DNA from: Streptomyces sp. NBC_01775
GTDB taxonomy: Bacteria > Actinomycetota > Actinomycetes > Streptomycetales > Streptomycetaceae
Assembly: GCF_035917675.1 (NCBI RefSeq)
Contig: NZ_CP109104.1
Location: forward strand, 4,278,001-4,342,000
DNA: 64,000 bases
Direction of reading: 5' to 3'
Below the pieces are notes generated by a model, which was given only the letters and a program-made list of their open reading frames with translations, did not search any database and was not told the origin of the DNA. Within the stretch, counting starts at the first letter, position 1, and every line of letters begins with the position of its first letter. Of the stretch, positions 26,090-35,324 are shown piece after piece. A program made the position numbers and the translations under genes.

Positions 26090-26412
26090 GAGGCGGCGAG
26101 GTCGGACGATCCCACCTATGACTCTCCACCAAGCTTTGTAGCGGGGACTCGGGCGTCACCAGTCTGAAGGTACGTCGAAAGCCTCTGGTCGTGGTGGTCT
26201 CACTACAGGGCTCTTTGCTTCCGTCTCCACGAGCTGCTGGATCCTCGTAGGCGCTGATATCTCGACAGTCAGCTCGGACACGTCTCCTCCGACGCTCAGG
26301 GGTGGCCGGATGCCGTCCCCCCATGCGCCCCTGACTGACTCTTACAGAGGCCCGCGTGCCAAAGTCGCCGGACAGACTGGGCAAGCACATACGCGAACGC
26401 AAGGAGCAGCAC
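26090..26412 (+). promoter_or_regulatory. Non-coding gap upstream of the EACC1-caspase operon
   Basis: These 323 bp contain no supported gene. They presumably hold the operon promoter, but no clear -10/-35 pair or inverted repeat stands out. A GTG at 26356 would extend the EACC1-like frame by 19 codons (VPKSPDRLGKHIRERKEQH) but has a weaker ribosome-binding site. Confidence 0.35.
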
Positions 26413-26829
26413 ATGCGCAACGGGGGAACACCGTGGACACTCGCCGTGCCCACAGGCGGAGACATCCTCCGGCAGGAGCGTCTCACCCGAAATTTGCACG
26501 ACACCCTGAACAGGGCGGACGGCCTCGTCGTCGGTTTCCACGACGCCGACGAGCCTACCGAACCGGGCCATAAGGGTGCCGGTGTGGGTGAGGTAGCTCT
26601 CTGGGCTGCTGGCACCGCCGCCGTCGCCCGCCCTGCGTCCCAGGTCCTGATCACTCTGATCAAGGAGTGGTGTGCCAAGGAACGGCACCGCAAGGTCGTG
26701 GTCACGGTGGGGGACGACTTCATCGAGATCACGGGGCGTCCGGACGCCGCACAGGAACGTATGGTCCGTGATTTCCAGGACAGGATCGCTGGCGAGGACG
26801 GTCCCGAACCGGATGACGGCGCAGCATGA
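26413..26829 (+). CDS. EACC1-like effector-associated component
   Basis: This 138-residue protein reads GHKGAGVGEVALWAAGTAAVARPASQ, then a helix LITLIKEWCAKE and strands KVVVTVGDDFIEITG, ending ERMVRDFQDRI. This pattern (a GxG-type turn, a hydrophobic stretch, a basic helix, then beta strands) is that of effector-associated constant component 1, a small actinobacterial protein. It is encoded beside caspase, trypsin and other effectors in biological-conflict operons, where it is thought to couple sensor and effector. The ATG at 26413 follows AAGGAG with a 6-bp spacer. The stop overlaps the caspase-helicase start in ATGA, so the two are translationally coupled. Confidence 0.7.
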   Translation: MRNGGTPWTLAVPTGGDILRQERLTRNLHDTLNRADGLVVGFHDADEPTEPGHKGAGVGEVALWAAGTAAVARPASQVLITLIKEWCAKERHRKVVVTVGDDFIEITGRPDAAQERMVRDFQDRIAGEDGPEPDDGAA

Positions 26830-29800
26830 CCCGCCTCCACAAACGCCGGGCTCTCCTGATCGGCAACGAGAACTACGACGACGGCCGCTTCTCACCACTG
26901 GCCTCCGTACGGGCAGACCTGTGGGGACTTGCCCAGGTGCTGAAGCACCGCAACATCGGCAATTTCGTCTCCGTCCAGACCGAGTCCGATCTCGCCGCCA
27001 ATGACATGCGGGCGGTCATCGGCGAGTTTCTCCAAGAGCGCGACGAGGACGAACTAGCGCTCGTGTACGTCTCAGGCCACGGCGTGCGCACCGTACGCGA
27101 CGGCGGAGAGTTCCACTTCGTCGCCAAGGACACCGACTACGACCGGGTGGCCGCGACCAGCGTCAGCGCCGGGTTCCTCAACGACGCGCTGGAGGAGTGT
27201 GTCGCCCTTCAGAAGATCGTGATGATCGACTGCTGCCGCAGCGGCGGGTTCGCCATGGGCCTGCGCACGTCGGACCGGCGGGCCGATAACTCCGTGTCCA
27301 AATCGGGCGAGCAGCCGCCGCTGACCAGCAGGGGTGTGTACGTCCTGTCGTCCTCGCGGGCAGGGGAGGACTCTTACGCAGACACGGGCAGTGGCGACGA
27401 CGTGAAGCCGTCGGCGTTCACCGGCGAAGTCGTCGAGGCGCTGCGCACGGGGAAGGTCAGCAAGGACGGTGGCAGCGCTGTGACAGTCAGCGACCTGTTC
27501 CACTACGTGAACCGACGCATGCGTGCCCAGGACGGCGGGCGCCAGGTGCCGGTGCACTCCGCGCTCGGCGTCGACGACCGCATCATCATCGCGGACAGCC
27601 CCTTCGGCCGAGCCCCTATCCTCGATCCTCTGAGCTCTCGGCCCCAGCCCATCGCCGGAGAAGCTGCACAGGCCCGTGTCGCGAAGTCCGTTCCCTCGCA
27701 GCCCGGTTGGGCCAACTTGCTGGACTACTACCGCGAGTGCGTCCTGGCCGAGAGCGCCGAGACACCTCTGATGGACGTGAGCCGTCAGGACGCGTCGTAC
27801 GTGTGCCTGGCCGGCGCGGAAAGACTCATCTCCGGCGACGTCGACGACGACGGCTGTATAACTCTCCCCGACGAAGCGGCCCCGCTGGTGGACTCGGCAG
27901 CCGAGGAGGACGCCGAGCTCTGGGCGGGGTACCCGGCCGTGGTCCTCACCGGGCCACGCACCGGACGCCCCTGGCGGCAGCCGAAGTTCGCACCCCTGCT
28001 GGTACGTCGGGTCGAGATCGTCCAGGACGAGGGCGAGGTGCGACTCAAGCCGTATGGCCCGGTCCAGCCGCATCCTCAGCTGGCACTCGACTGGCTGGGA
28101 GAGGACGAGGCCAACCAGCTCATCGACACGTTTCAGCCGTCCTGGCATCGTGGGCAGCACGACCGTATGGCGGTGGAGGTGCGCAATCTCCTCACGCAGG
28201 AGTTCGAGCTACCGTGCGTGCAGGAGCTCCGTCCCGACCAGCTCGCCGACCGCATCGACGTCCGCACACCCGGACACGGGGCCCGCAACACTGCAGTCCT
28301 GTTCGCGTCACGCCCCCAGACGGGCTTCACAAAGGGGCTTCTCAACGACTTCGCCGGCATCGCCGACCAGACAGACCAGATCGGGCAGACCGCCCTCGGT
28401 GCACTAGCGCCCGATGCCGCGCAGCGAGCCGGGTCCCACGCCCACACGAGCCCCGAACCGACGCACCTCGTGACGCCGCTGCCCTGCAACGAAGCCCAGA
28501 CGGCGGTTCTCCGGTCTGCCATGACACGCCGCCTCACAGTGGCCACGGGCCCGCCCGGCACAGGCAAGAGTCAGCTGGTCGCCAATCTCGTGGCCACGGC
28601 GATCGCGGCAGGTCAGACGGTACTGGTCGCGTCCACCAACAACGACGCCGTGGACGAGGTCTGGCGCCGCTGCGACAAGCTGGTGCCCGGCAGCGTCGTG
28701 CGCACCGGCTCGGCGCGGAAGAACGGCAAGAGCAACGCGGAGCACGAGGCCGCCGCGCTGCACGCGCTACGTACCGGCCCGGAGCCGCCCACCACCGTGG
28801 CCACGGCGTCCATGGCCACGGTGGTGGCCATCGACCGCCTGGTAGAAGTACGGCAAGGTCTGGCACACATCGCGGAGACCGAAGCGCGGCTTCGTCAGGC
28901 AGGCGAAGCCCGTGCCCACCACTCGGAACAGCTCGGGAGCACCGTCACCGAACTCCAACACCTGCTCGCTGGCACACCTCGGCCAAGGGAGCTGGAGAAC
29001 AAGGCACGCCGCCTCGCCCACGCGCGCTTCCTCGGATCGTGGCGCCGATCCCGATTCCTGCGCACGACCGGGCTGGAGGGGCACGCCGGTGATCCCGCCG
29101 CGGCATGCCTCGCGCTTGCCGGCTTCGCCGCGGCCGAGGCGGAATGGCGTGACGGGCACGAGCAAGCGGCGGCCGTTGACGACACCGCACTCACGCGGGC
29201 TCTCCGTGAGGCGGAGAGCATCGTCCAGGACGCATCACGCACGCTCCTCGCCACCACGGTCCAAGCAGCCGCCTGGGCCGGACGCCGCCGCATTCTCGAC
29301 CTGCTGGCGGCTCGGGACGGCAAACGGAGCGACTGGCCGCAGATGCGGAGAGTTTTGGGTCGCTCGAACGGTTCTCCGGACACGCCCGCCGTGGCCGGAT
29401 GGGCCGTCACCAGTCTTTCCGCCCGGCGGTTCCCGCTGGGCCCGGCACTGTTCGATCTCGTCGTCGTCGACGAGGCCAGTCAGTGCGCCGTCCCCCACGT
29501 TCTGCCGCTGTTGTTCCGGGCGCAGCGCGCCCTGGTCATCGGTGACCCCATGCAGCTAACGCACATCACTCAGACCAGCCCACACCGTGAGGCTCTCATC
29601 CGGCGCGGGAACGGGCTACGGTCCGATTGGTTGGAGAAGCACCACCTCGCCTACCGGCGCCACTCGGCCTTCCACGCGGCCGAGCAGTCTGCGGGCGGCA
29701 CGTTGCTTCTCGACGAACACTTCCGCTGTCATCCGCAAATCGCCAGCATCTCCAACGACTTCTTCTACGACGGCGGGCTGACAGTCCTCACCGACACCCG

Positions 29801-30593
29801 CGGCCGGCCTGCTCTGGCGCATCGCTCGGCTGTCATCTGGACAGATGTGACCGGGCGGGCCGCCCGCCCGCCGTTCGGCGGCTCCTGGATCAATGAGGAC
29901 GAGATCCGCAAAGTGCAGGACAGCGTCCGCTATCTACTAACGCAGCTCCCGCCCGAGGCCACCGTAGGCGTTGTTACTCCCTTCACAGCGCAGGCCGAGA
30001 CGCTGCGCAAGCGGCTGCAGCCGTACGACGAGGAGCGCCTTCGCATCGGTACGGTGCACACCTTCCAGGGCGGAGAGCGCGATGTCATGGTGTTCTCACT
30101 CGTCGCCGGCGAAGGCATGCATCCTGGAGCCGTCGAGTGGATCGGTGGACAGCTGAACCTGTGGAACGTCGCCATCACTCGGGCACGCGGCCACCTCATC
30201 GTGGTGGGGGACAAGGAACTCTGGCGGAAGCGGGGTGGCGTGGGCACAGCGCTGCTGGAGACCGCGGACCGGAACGGCGCACCCCTCGGTGGCGGAAATG
30301 ACGATGTGCTGCTCAAACGCCTGTACCGGACCCTCTCCCTGAGAAAAGGGGCCACCGTCACGCTGGGCGAGACCGTTCACGGGCATCCGGTGGACGCTCT
30401 GGTGGGCGGCACCAGTGCCACCACTTCGAGAGTTGTATTGCTCGACAGGGGAATCGAGGAGGGCTCCGACGCGGCCCGCCACCTTCGGCTCATGCTGCAC
30501 CGACGCAACCTGCTGGGCAGTGAGGATGGAAAAGTCGAAGCCGTTCGATGGCCTGCGTGGAGGCTGTACGAGACAGGCGAACGGCGAGAGTGA
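26826..30593 (+). CDS. Caspase-SF1 helicase-nuclease-like fusion protein
   Basis: This 1255-residue protein has three parts. Residues 1-250 form a caspase-like (C14) protease with His 85 in VYVSGHGVRT and the Cys pair 136-137 in MIDCCRSGG. About residues 560-1150 form a UPF1/Dna2-like superfamily 1 helicase: Walker A GPPGTGKSQLVANL near 575, Walker B DLVVVDEASQC near 877, TVHTFQGGERDVMVFS near 1073 and NVAITRARGHLIVVGD near 1112. A coiled or helical insertion lies between Walker A and B. The last 100 residues (HPVDALVG..., VVLLDRGIEEG, ARHLRLMLHRRNLLG, AVRWPAWRLYE) resemble a Vsr/DUF559-type nuclease domain, with uncertain catalytic residues. Residues 260-540 are unassigned and may be a sensor or regulatory region. 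Coupling to the EACC1-like gene and the island setting suggest anti-phage suicide activity. That role is inference; the protease and helicase motifs are seen directly. Confidence 0.8.
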   Translation: MTRLHKRRALLIGNENYDDGRFSPLASVRADLWGLAQVLKHRNIGNFVSVQTESDLAANDMRAVIGEFLQERDEDELALVYVSGHGVRTVRDGGEFHFVAKDTDYDRVAATSVSAGFLNDALEECVALQKIVMIDCCRSGGFAMGLRTSDRRADNSVSKSGEQPPLTSRGVYVLSSSRAGEDSYADTGSGDDVKPSAFTGEVVEALRTGKVSKDGGSAVTVSDLFHYVNRRMRAQDGGRQVPVHSALGVDDRIIIADSPFGRAPILDPLSSRPQPIAGEAAQARVAKSVPSQPGWANLLDYYRECVLAESAETPLMDVSRQDASYVCLAGAERLISGDVDDDGCITLPDEAAPLVDSAAEEDAELWAGYPAVVLTGPRTGRPWRQPKFAPLLVRRVEIVQDEGEVRLKPYGPVQPHPQLALDWLGEDEANQLIDTFQPSWHRGQHDRMAVEVRNLLTQEFELPCVQELRPDQLADRIDVRTPGHGARNTAVLFASRPQTGFTKGLLNDFAGIADQTDQIGQTALGALAPDAAQRAGSHAHTSPEPTHLVTPLPCNEAQTAVLRSAMTRRLTVATGPPGTGKSQLVANLVATAIAAGQTVLVASTNNDAVDEVWRRCDKLVPGSVVRTGSARKNGKSNAEHEAAALHALRTGPEPPTTVATASMATVVAIDRLVEVRQGLAHIAETEARLRQAGEARAHHSEQLGSTVTELQHLLAGTPRPRELENKARRLAHARFLGSWRRSRFLRTTGLEGHAGDPAAACLALAGFAAAEAEWRDGHEQAAAVDDTALTRALREAESIVQDASRTLLATTVQAAAWAGRRRILDLLAARDGKRSDWPQMRRVLGRSNGSPDTPAVAGWAVTSLSARRFPLGPALFDLVVVDEASQCAVPHVLPLLFRAQRALVIGDPMQLTHITQTSPHREALIRRGNGLRSDWLEKHHLAYRRHSAFHAAEQSAGGTLLLDEHFRCHPQIASISNDFFYDGGLTVLTDTRGRPALAHRSAVIWTDVTGRAARPPFGGSWINEDEIRKVQDSVRYLLTQLPPEATVGVVTPFTAQAETLRKRLQPYDEERLRIGTVHTFQGGERDVMVFSLVAGEGMHPGAVEWIGGQLNLWNVAITRARGHLIVVGDKELWRKRGGVGTALLETADRNGAPLGGGNDDVLLKRLYRTLSLRKGATVTLGETVHGHPVDALVGGTSATTSRVVLLDRGIEEGSDAARHLRLMLHRRNLLGSEDGKVEAVRWPAWRLYETGERRE

Positions 30594-30745
30594 GTTCTGG
30601 TTCGTGCCATGATCCGGCGCGGCGCTCGCTCTCCACACGCCCGCCCCTCTGAGCCCACCCATGCGGCTGGGCACGACGAAGGACCGCGCCAATCCAGCGC
30701 TTCGGGTCACCTGGCAGAACAGACCGACCTGACTTGCCACAGCGG

Positions 30746-31024
30746 CTACGCGGGTTCTTGGGAGCCAACCCACTCCCTAACTCCATTCCAGACCACCCGG
30801 GACCGCTCACCTCCAACGCTCTGACCAGGAAAAACACCGAACCACACAGCTGGCAATTCGGGCTGGTCGTAGTACCTCACGAGGAGCCGGCCATCTGGCC
30901 CTACGAAGCCCCACTCCGTCAGCAGAGCCGCACTACGGCCAAGGTTCACCGCCTTGACGTAGGCGTACGCGAGGTCACTCTGGAAGCCCCTGGGGTCGAT
31001 GGGGCTGTCCTGACCCCCTGAGAC
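30746..31024 (-). pseudogene. Possible remnant or small hypothetical gene
   Basis: The minus strand is open over 93 codons, starting just after a TAA, and reads RYVSGGQDSPIDPRGFQSDL and later ALLTEWGFVGPDGRLLVRYY and WNGVREWVGSQEPA. Codon use looks coding and the peptide is protein-like, but there is no ATG and the first GTG (30949) has no good ribosome-binding site. It may be the tail of a truncated gene. The rest of 30594-31050 shows nothing else. Confidence 0.35.
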
Positions 31025-31052
31025 GTAGCGGTGCCCGCTTTATGAAGGATCC

Positions 31053-31075
31053 CCCCCGGACGATGCGTCCGGGGG
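31053..31075 (-). terminator. Terminator of valS
   Basis: CCCCCGGACG-atg-CGTCCGGGGG is a 10-bp GC stem located 18 bp after the valS stop. Confidence 0.75.
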
Positions 31076-31092
31076 CTTCCTCACTGGTCAGG

Positions 31093-33735
31093 CTATTGGG
31101 CAGGCGGCAGGTTGTTGATCTGCTTCCGCAGCCGGACGATGTCCTCTTCGGCCTTCGTGAGGCGGGTACGGATCTTCTCGACCACGTTGTCCGGGGCCTT
31201 CGCCAAGAACGCCTCGTTGCCGAGCTTGCCCTCCGCCTGAGCCTTCTCCTTCTCGGCCGCAGCAAGGTCCTTTGCCAGCCGCTTGCGCTCGGCCGCGACG
31301 TCGATCGTGCCGGACAGGTCGAGCGCGACCGTGGCGCCGGCAACTGGGAGAGTCGCCGTGGCGCTGAAGCCGTCGCCTTCCGGCTGGAGCCGGAGCAGCT
31401 GGCGGATGGCGGCCTCGTGGGCAGCGAGCTGCGTACCTGACAGCTCCAGGCGCGCCGGGACCTTCTGACCGGGCTGCAGGCCCTGGTCCGAGCGGAAGCG
31501 CCGAACCTCGGTGATCACCTGCTGGAGGCTCTCGATCTCCGCCTCGGCCGCCGCATCGCGGAGCCCGCTGTCCGTCGGCCAGTCAGCGATCACGATGGAC
31601 TCGCGGCCGGTGAGCGTGGTCCACAGCGTCTCCGTCACGAACGGAACGACAGGATGCAGCAGGCGCAGCGTCACGTCCAAGACCTCGCCCAGGACACGTG
31701 CCGAGACCTTGGCCGCGTCGCCGCCGGCCATGAACGTCGTCTTGGACAGCTCGACGTACCAGTCGAAGACCTCGTCCCACGCGAAGTGGTACAGGGCATC
31801 GGCGAGCTTCGCGAACTGGTAGTCGTCGTAGTGCGCGTCCGCCTCGGCCACGACGGTGTTCAGCCGGGACAGGATCCAACGGTCCGTGGCCGAGAGCTGC
31901 TCGGCCGGGGGCAGCTCGCCCTCGATCGTGGCGCCGTTCATCATCGCGAACCGTGTCGCGTTCCAGATCTTGTTGGCGAAGTTCCGGGACGCCTGGACCC
32001 AGTCCTCGCCGATCGGCACGTCGGTACCGGGGTTGGCTCCCCGCGCGAGCGTGAACCGCAGAGCGTCGGAGCCGTACTTGTCCATCCAGTCCAGCGGATT
32101 GACCGTGTTGCCGAACGACTTCGACATCTTCTTGCCGTGCTCGTCACGGACCATGCCGTGGAAGGCGATGGTATGGAAGGGGACCTCGCCGTCCATCGCG
32201 TAGAGGCCGAACATCATCATCCGCGCGACCCAGAAGAACATCAGGTCGGATCCGGTGACCATGGCCGAGTTCGGATAGAACTTGGCCAGGTCCGCGGTCT
32301 TCTCGGGCCAGCCCAGCGTCGAGAAGGGCCACAGGCCGGACGAGAACCAGGTGTCGAGGACGTCGGTGTCCTGCTCCCAGCCCTCGCCGCTCGGCGGCTG
32401 CTCGTCGGGGCCGACGCACACGGTCTCACCGTTCGGGCCGTGCCAGACGGGGATCCGGTGGCCCCACCACAACTGCCGTGAGATGCACCAGTCGTTGAGG
32501 TTGTCGACCCAGTCGAAGTACCGCTGCGACAGGTCGGCGGGGTGGATGTCCACCCGGCCGTCGCGGACCGCGTCACCCGCGGCCTTGGCGAGCGTCTCGA
32601 CCTTCACCCACCACTGAAGAGACAGCCGCGGCTCAAGGGTCGTCTTGCAGCGCGAGCAGTGGCCCACCGAGTGGACGTACGGCCGCTTCTCCGCGACGAT
32701 CCGGCCCTCGGCGCGCAGCGCGGCGACGATCGCGGAACGCGCCTCGAAGCGGTCGAGCCCCTCGAACGGACCGTGGACCGTGATAACACCGCGCTCGTCC
32801 ATGACGGTCAGCGACTCCAGGCCGTGCCGCTGGCCGATGGCGAAGTCGTTGGGGTCATGGGCGGGCGTGACCTTGACGGCACCGGTGCCGAACTCCGGGT
32901 CGACGTGCGTGTCGGCGACGACGGGAATCGTGCGGCCCGTCAGCGGCAGCTTGATGTGCCGACCGACGAGGTGCTTGTAGCGCTCGTCGTCCGGGTGAAC
33001 GGCGACGGCGGTGTCACCGAGCATGGTCTCCGCACGCGTGGTGGCGACGACGACCGTGCCGTCCCCCTCGCCGTACTTCAGGGAGACCAGCTCGCCGTCG
33101 TCGTCCTGGTAGTCGACCTCGATGTCCGAGATCGCCGTCAGGCAGCGCGGACACCAGTTGATGATGCGCTCGGCGCGGTAGATCAGGCCGTCGTCGTACA
33201 TCTTCTTGAAGACGGTCTGGACGGCACGGGACAGACCCTCGTCCATGGTGAAGCGGTCGCGGCTCCACGCGACGCCGTTGCCCAGGCGCCGCATCTGCCC
33301 GGCGATCTGACCACCGGACTCGGCCTTCCACTGCCAGACCCGCTCGACGAACGACTCACGGCCCAGGTCGTGACGCGACTTGCCTTCCTTGGCGAGCTCC
33401 CGCTCGACAACGTTCTGCGTCGCGATACCGGCGTGGTCCATGCCGGGCTGCCACAACGTCTCGTAGCCCTGCATGCGCTTGCGACGAGTGAGGGCATCGA
33501 TCAGCGTGTGCTCGAAGGCGTGACCCAGGTGGAGGGAACCGGTGACGTTCGGCGGCGGGATGACGATGGTGTACGCGGGCTTGTCGCTCTTCGCGTCGGC
33601 CTCGAAGTAACCGCGCTCTACCCAGCGCTCGTACAGCGTCCCCTCTACCTCGGCCGGCGTGTACTGGGTCGGCAGTTCGGGGGCGCTGTTCGGCCCGCTG
33701 TCGGGGCGCTGAGTATTGTCGGTCACGACGGCCAT
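31093..33735 (-). CDS. valS: Valine--tRNA ligase
   Basis: This 880-residue class Ia synthetase charges tRNA-Val with valine. The HIGH motif is in [17 protein letters not shown] near residue 65 and KMSKS in [12 protein letters not shown]. The editing (CP1) domain contains the conserved [35 protein letters not shown], an anticodon-binding domain and the C-terminal coiled coil ([20 protein letters not shown]) are all present, so it is full length. Usual Streptomyces valS lies between clpX and folC. Here the neighbours are accessory genes, so this may be a second copy. The upstream N-terminus [20 protein letters not shown] is variable. Confidence 0.95.
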   Translation of the reverse strand: MAVVTDNTQRPDSGPNSAPELPTQYTPAEVEGTLYERWVERGYFEADAKSDKPAYTIVIPPPNVTGSLHLGHAFEHTLIDALTRRKRMQGYETLWQPGMDHAGIATQNVVERELAKEGKSRHDLGRESFVERVWQWKAESGGQIAGQMRRLGNGVAWSRDRFTMDEGLSRAVQTVFKKMYDDGLIYRAERIINWCPRCLTAISDIEVDYQDDDGELVSLKYGEGDGTVVVATTRAETMLGDTAVAVHPDDERYKHLVGRHIKLPLTGRTIPVVADTHVDPEFGTGAVKVTPAHDPNDFAIGQRHGLESLTVMDERGVITVHGPFEGLDRFEARSAIVAALRAEGRIVAEKRPYVHSVGHCSRCKTTLEPRLSLQWWVKVETLAKAAGDAVRDGRVDIHPADLSQRYFDWVDNLNDWCISRQLWWGHRIPVWHGPNGETVCVGPDEQPPSGEGWEQDTDVLDTWFSSGLWPFSTLGWPEKTADLAKFYPNSAMVTGSDLMFFWVARMMMFGLYAMDGEVPFHTIAFHGMVRDEHGKKMSKSFGNTVNPLDWMDKYGSDALRFTLARGANPGTDVPIGEDWVQASRNFANKIWNATRFAMMNGATIEGELPPAEQLSATDRWILSRLNTVVAEADAHYDDYQFAKLADALYHFAWDEVFDWYVELSKTTFMAGGDAAKVSARVLGEVLDVTLRLLHPVVPFVTETLWTTLTGRESIVIADWPTDSGLRDAAAEAEIESLQQVITEVRRFRSDQGLQPGQKVPARLELSGTQLAAHEAAIRQLLRLQPEGDGFSATATLPVAGATVALDLSGTIDVAAERKRLAKDLAAAEKEKAQAEGKLGNEAFLAKAPDNVVEKIRTRLTKAEEDIVRLRKQINNLPPAQ

Positions 33736-33830
33736 TCTAGGGCCGTGGCACTCCTCGCCCCGCCTGACTATCGCGCGCGCTCCGTGCCTTGGTCAGGGCA
33801 GAAGAGTGGCCGCACGGAGGTAATTCGAGT

Positions 33831-33938
33831 GTGACCAAGAACACTCCCGTGCGGCCGGTTCTCAGCCTACCTCTCCGCCTGACCGAAATCGCAATTCTCC
33901 AAGCCGCTCCAGGCAGACGAACTCGGCTCTCGCGGTGA
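33831..33938 (+). CDS. Possible 35-aa ORF in a hairpin region upstream of 33997
   Basis: A GTG at 33831 with GGAGG 10 bp upstream opens a short frame, VTKNTPVRPVLSLPLRLTEI, ending at TGA 33936-33938. Its start lies in a nested inverted repeat. GGCCGCACGG (33808) pairs with CCGTGCGGCC (ending 33856) and encloses GAGTGT/ACACTC. It could be a leader peptide, the end of an insertion element, or chance. Confidence 0.25.
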   Translation: MTKNTPVRPVLSLPLRLTEIAILQAAPGRRTRLSR

Positions 33939-33996
33939 CCTGGACTGGTCCCGATGCGCGGTCGACTCGGTGAACATGCGCTGGACGGAGATGTCT

Positions 33997-34575
33997 GTGC
34001 CTCGTGCTATCCAGGCTCGTATGACGGATACGACGTACTCCGAATTGCTGGGAACCATCGATGAGTTCGCTGGCCGGCTGGACCCGCAAGAGCAGGCGGC
34101 CTGCCTTTACGGCCTGATCGCTCCGCTGCTCGACCGCGTTGAGCAGGAGGACGAGGAGTTCAGCGATGAGCCCGTGCTGTCGACCCCGGAGGCGGTGGAG
34201 GGGCTCCGCAGAGCGGCTGCCGAGGAGCTGATCGATGCCGACGCGGTCTATGACCATCTGACCGCTGTGGGCCTGTACTACTCCGAAGACCAGGATGAAG
34301 AGCGGCATGTGATAGCCCAGACCGCCGATGCCGGGGCGGCCTGGCTGCGTCTGCTGACGGGGCGAGAACTGCGTTCGACGAGCCTTGAGGACGACGAGGA
34401 CCTGATCCCGTCGTTCGCTCCGTCGACGTTCACGCAGATCGTGGACCTTCTGGCCTGGACTCGATCGGGCCAGGTCTACATCCACTGGGAAGATGCCATC
34501 GCCGATCCCGGCCTGTGTGATCTTCCGGCCGCGATCCACGAGCTCAGGGCGATGCACCTGGAGATCACCACCTGA
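33997..34575 (+). CDS. Hypothetical acidic protein
   Basis: This protein of about 192 residues (185 if the ATG at 34021 is used) is rich in Glu and Asp and predicted soluble and helical. It contains YSELLGTIDEFAGRLDPQEQ, VEQEDEEFSDEPVLSTPEAV and VDLLAWTRSGQVYIHWED. I do not recognise a family. A GGAG 6-10 bp before the GTG at 33997 favours that start. It stands alone between valS and a transposase remnant at the edge of the island. Confidence 0.55.
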   Translation: MPRAIQARMTDTTYSELLGTIDEFAGRLDPQEQAACLYGLIAPLLDRVEQEDEEFSDEPVLSTPEAVEGLRRAAAEELIDADAVYDHLTAVGLYYSEDQDEERHVIAQTADAGAAWLRLLTGRELRSTSLEDDEDLIPSFAPSTFTQIVDLLAWTRSGQVYIHWEDAIADPGLCDLPAAIHELRAMHLEITT

Positions 34576-34583
34576 TGCGATCG

Positions 34584-34690
34584 TCAGGGGCGGATCATGG
34601 CCATGCGTTGAAGGCGGATCGCGGCCATCCGTTGAAGATTGCAGGCTAAGACGCCGAGTCCGGACCAAGCTTGGGCTCCGCTGAGCCGCC
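34584..34690 (-). pseudogene. Transposase C-terminal remnant with a 24-bp tandem repeat
   Basis: The minus strand reads LWRLSGAQAWSGLGVLACNL and then QRMAAIRLQRMAMIRP before TGA. The AWSGLGVLACNLQRMA ending resembles the C-terminus of common actinobacterial transposases. The last part is encoded by two imperfect copies of GGCGGATC(AT/GC)GGCCAT. Nothing upstream (34690-34880, Pro/Gly low complexity) continues it, so only a scar remains. Confidence 0.45.
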
Positions 34691-34885
34691 ACAGCCGGGT
34701 TCGGCGGAGCCCGGACCTCCTTCAGCGCCGCCGCCCGCCTCGCCGCCTGGGCCGTCGCCTATGCCCTGCTCGCCTGCTGCTGGTGGTGGTGGCTGGCCGC
34801 GTTGGCCACCGTCGGCTGCGCGGCCGTGGCCGCCCCGGTCGGACTGGTTCGCCGGAGACGCCGGGGCGCAGAACCGGCCCGAGGC

Positions 34886-35257
34886 TCAGCGCTCGGGGCG
34901 GTATTCGGCCCAGGTTTTGGGGGTCTCGGAGACCCTGACCGCTGCCAACTCGGGGTAATGCTCGATCCAGAGGTCGCAGATCCATGCGGCCAGGTTCTCC
35001 GCCGATGGTGAGATACCCCCCCCCATCGCCTCGTTCAGGTGACGGTGGTCGAGGGTCTCGTCCATCCATTTCTTGAAGGTGTCGAGCTCGCGGTAGTCAC
35101 GGACGAAGCCCGCGTCGGTGAGGTCCTCGCGGCGGGCGGACAGCTCCAGCACGACGATGTAGTTGTGGCCGTGCATGCGTGCGCAGGGGTGCCAGCTCGG
35201 CAGCCGGTCGAGGACATGGCTGGCCGAGAAGTGGAACTCCTTGGTTATCGTCAGCAT
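34886..35257 (-). CDS. 6-carboxy-tetrahydropterin synthase / PTPS-like (QueD family)
   Basis: This 123-residue enzyme has zinc ligands in FHFSASHVLD and CARMHGHNYIV, with the catalytic Cys in the CARMHGH segment. A late Glu is in RVSETPKTWAEYRP. QueD makes 6-carboxy-tetrahydropterin for queuosine or deazapurine pathways, and close relatives make 6-pyruvoyl-tetrahydropterin. No other queuosine gene is nearby, so the pathway is not fixed by context. A run of eight C at 35018-35025 inside the gene is a potential slippage site. Confidence 0.85.
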   Translation of the reverse strand: MLTITKEFHFSASHVLDRLPSWHPCARMHGHNYIVVLELSARREDLTDAGFVRDYRELDTFKKWMDETLDHRHLNEAMGGGISPSAENLAAWICDLWIEHYPELAAVRVSETPKTWAEYRPER

Positions 35258-35324
35258 GGCGGCTCCAGTCTGCCACCTGCCGTCAGGGCGCCCAGCCGTC
35301 CGTCCGCCCTGGCGTCCGCCCTGG

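Noticed and set aside
34639..34958. Plus-strand frames with Pro/Ser/Gly-rich peptides
   Set aside because: Low complexity only, and they overlap the QueD gene and the transposase scar. No start signal.
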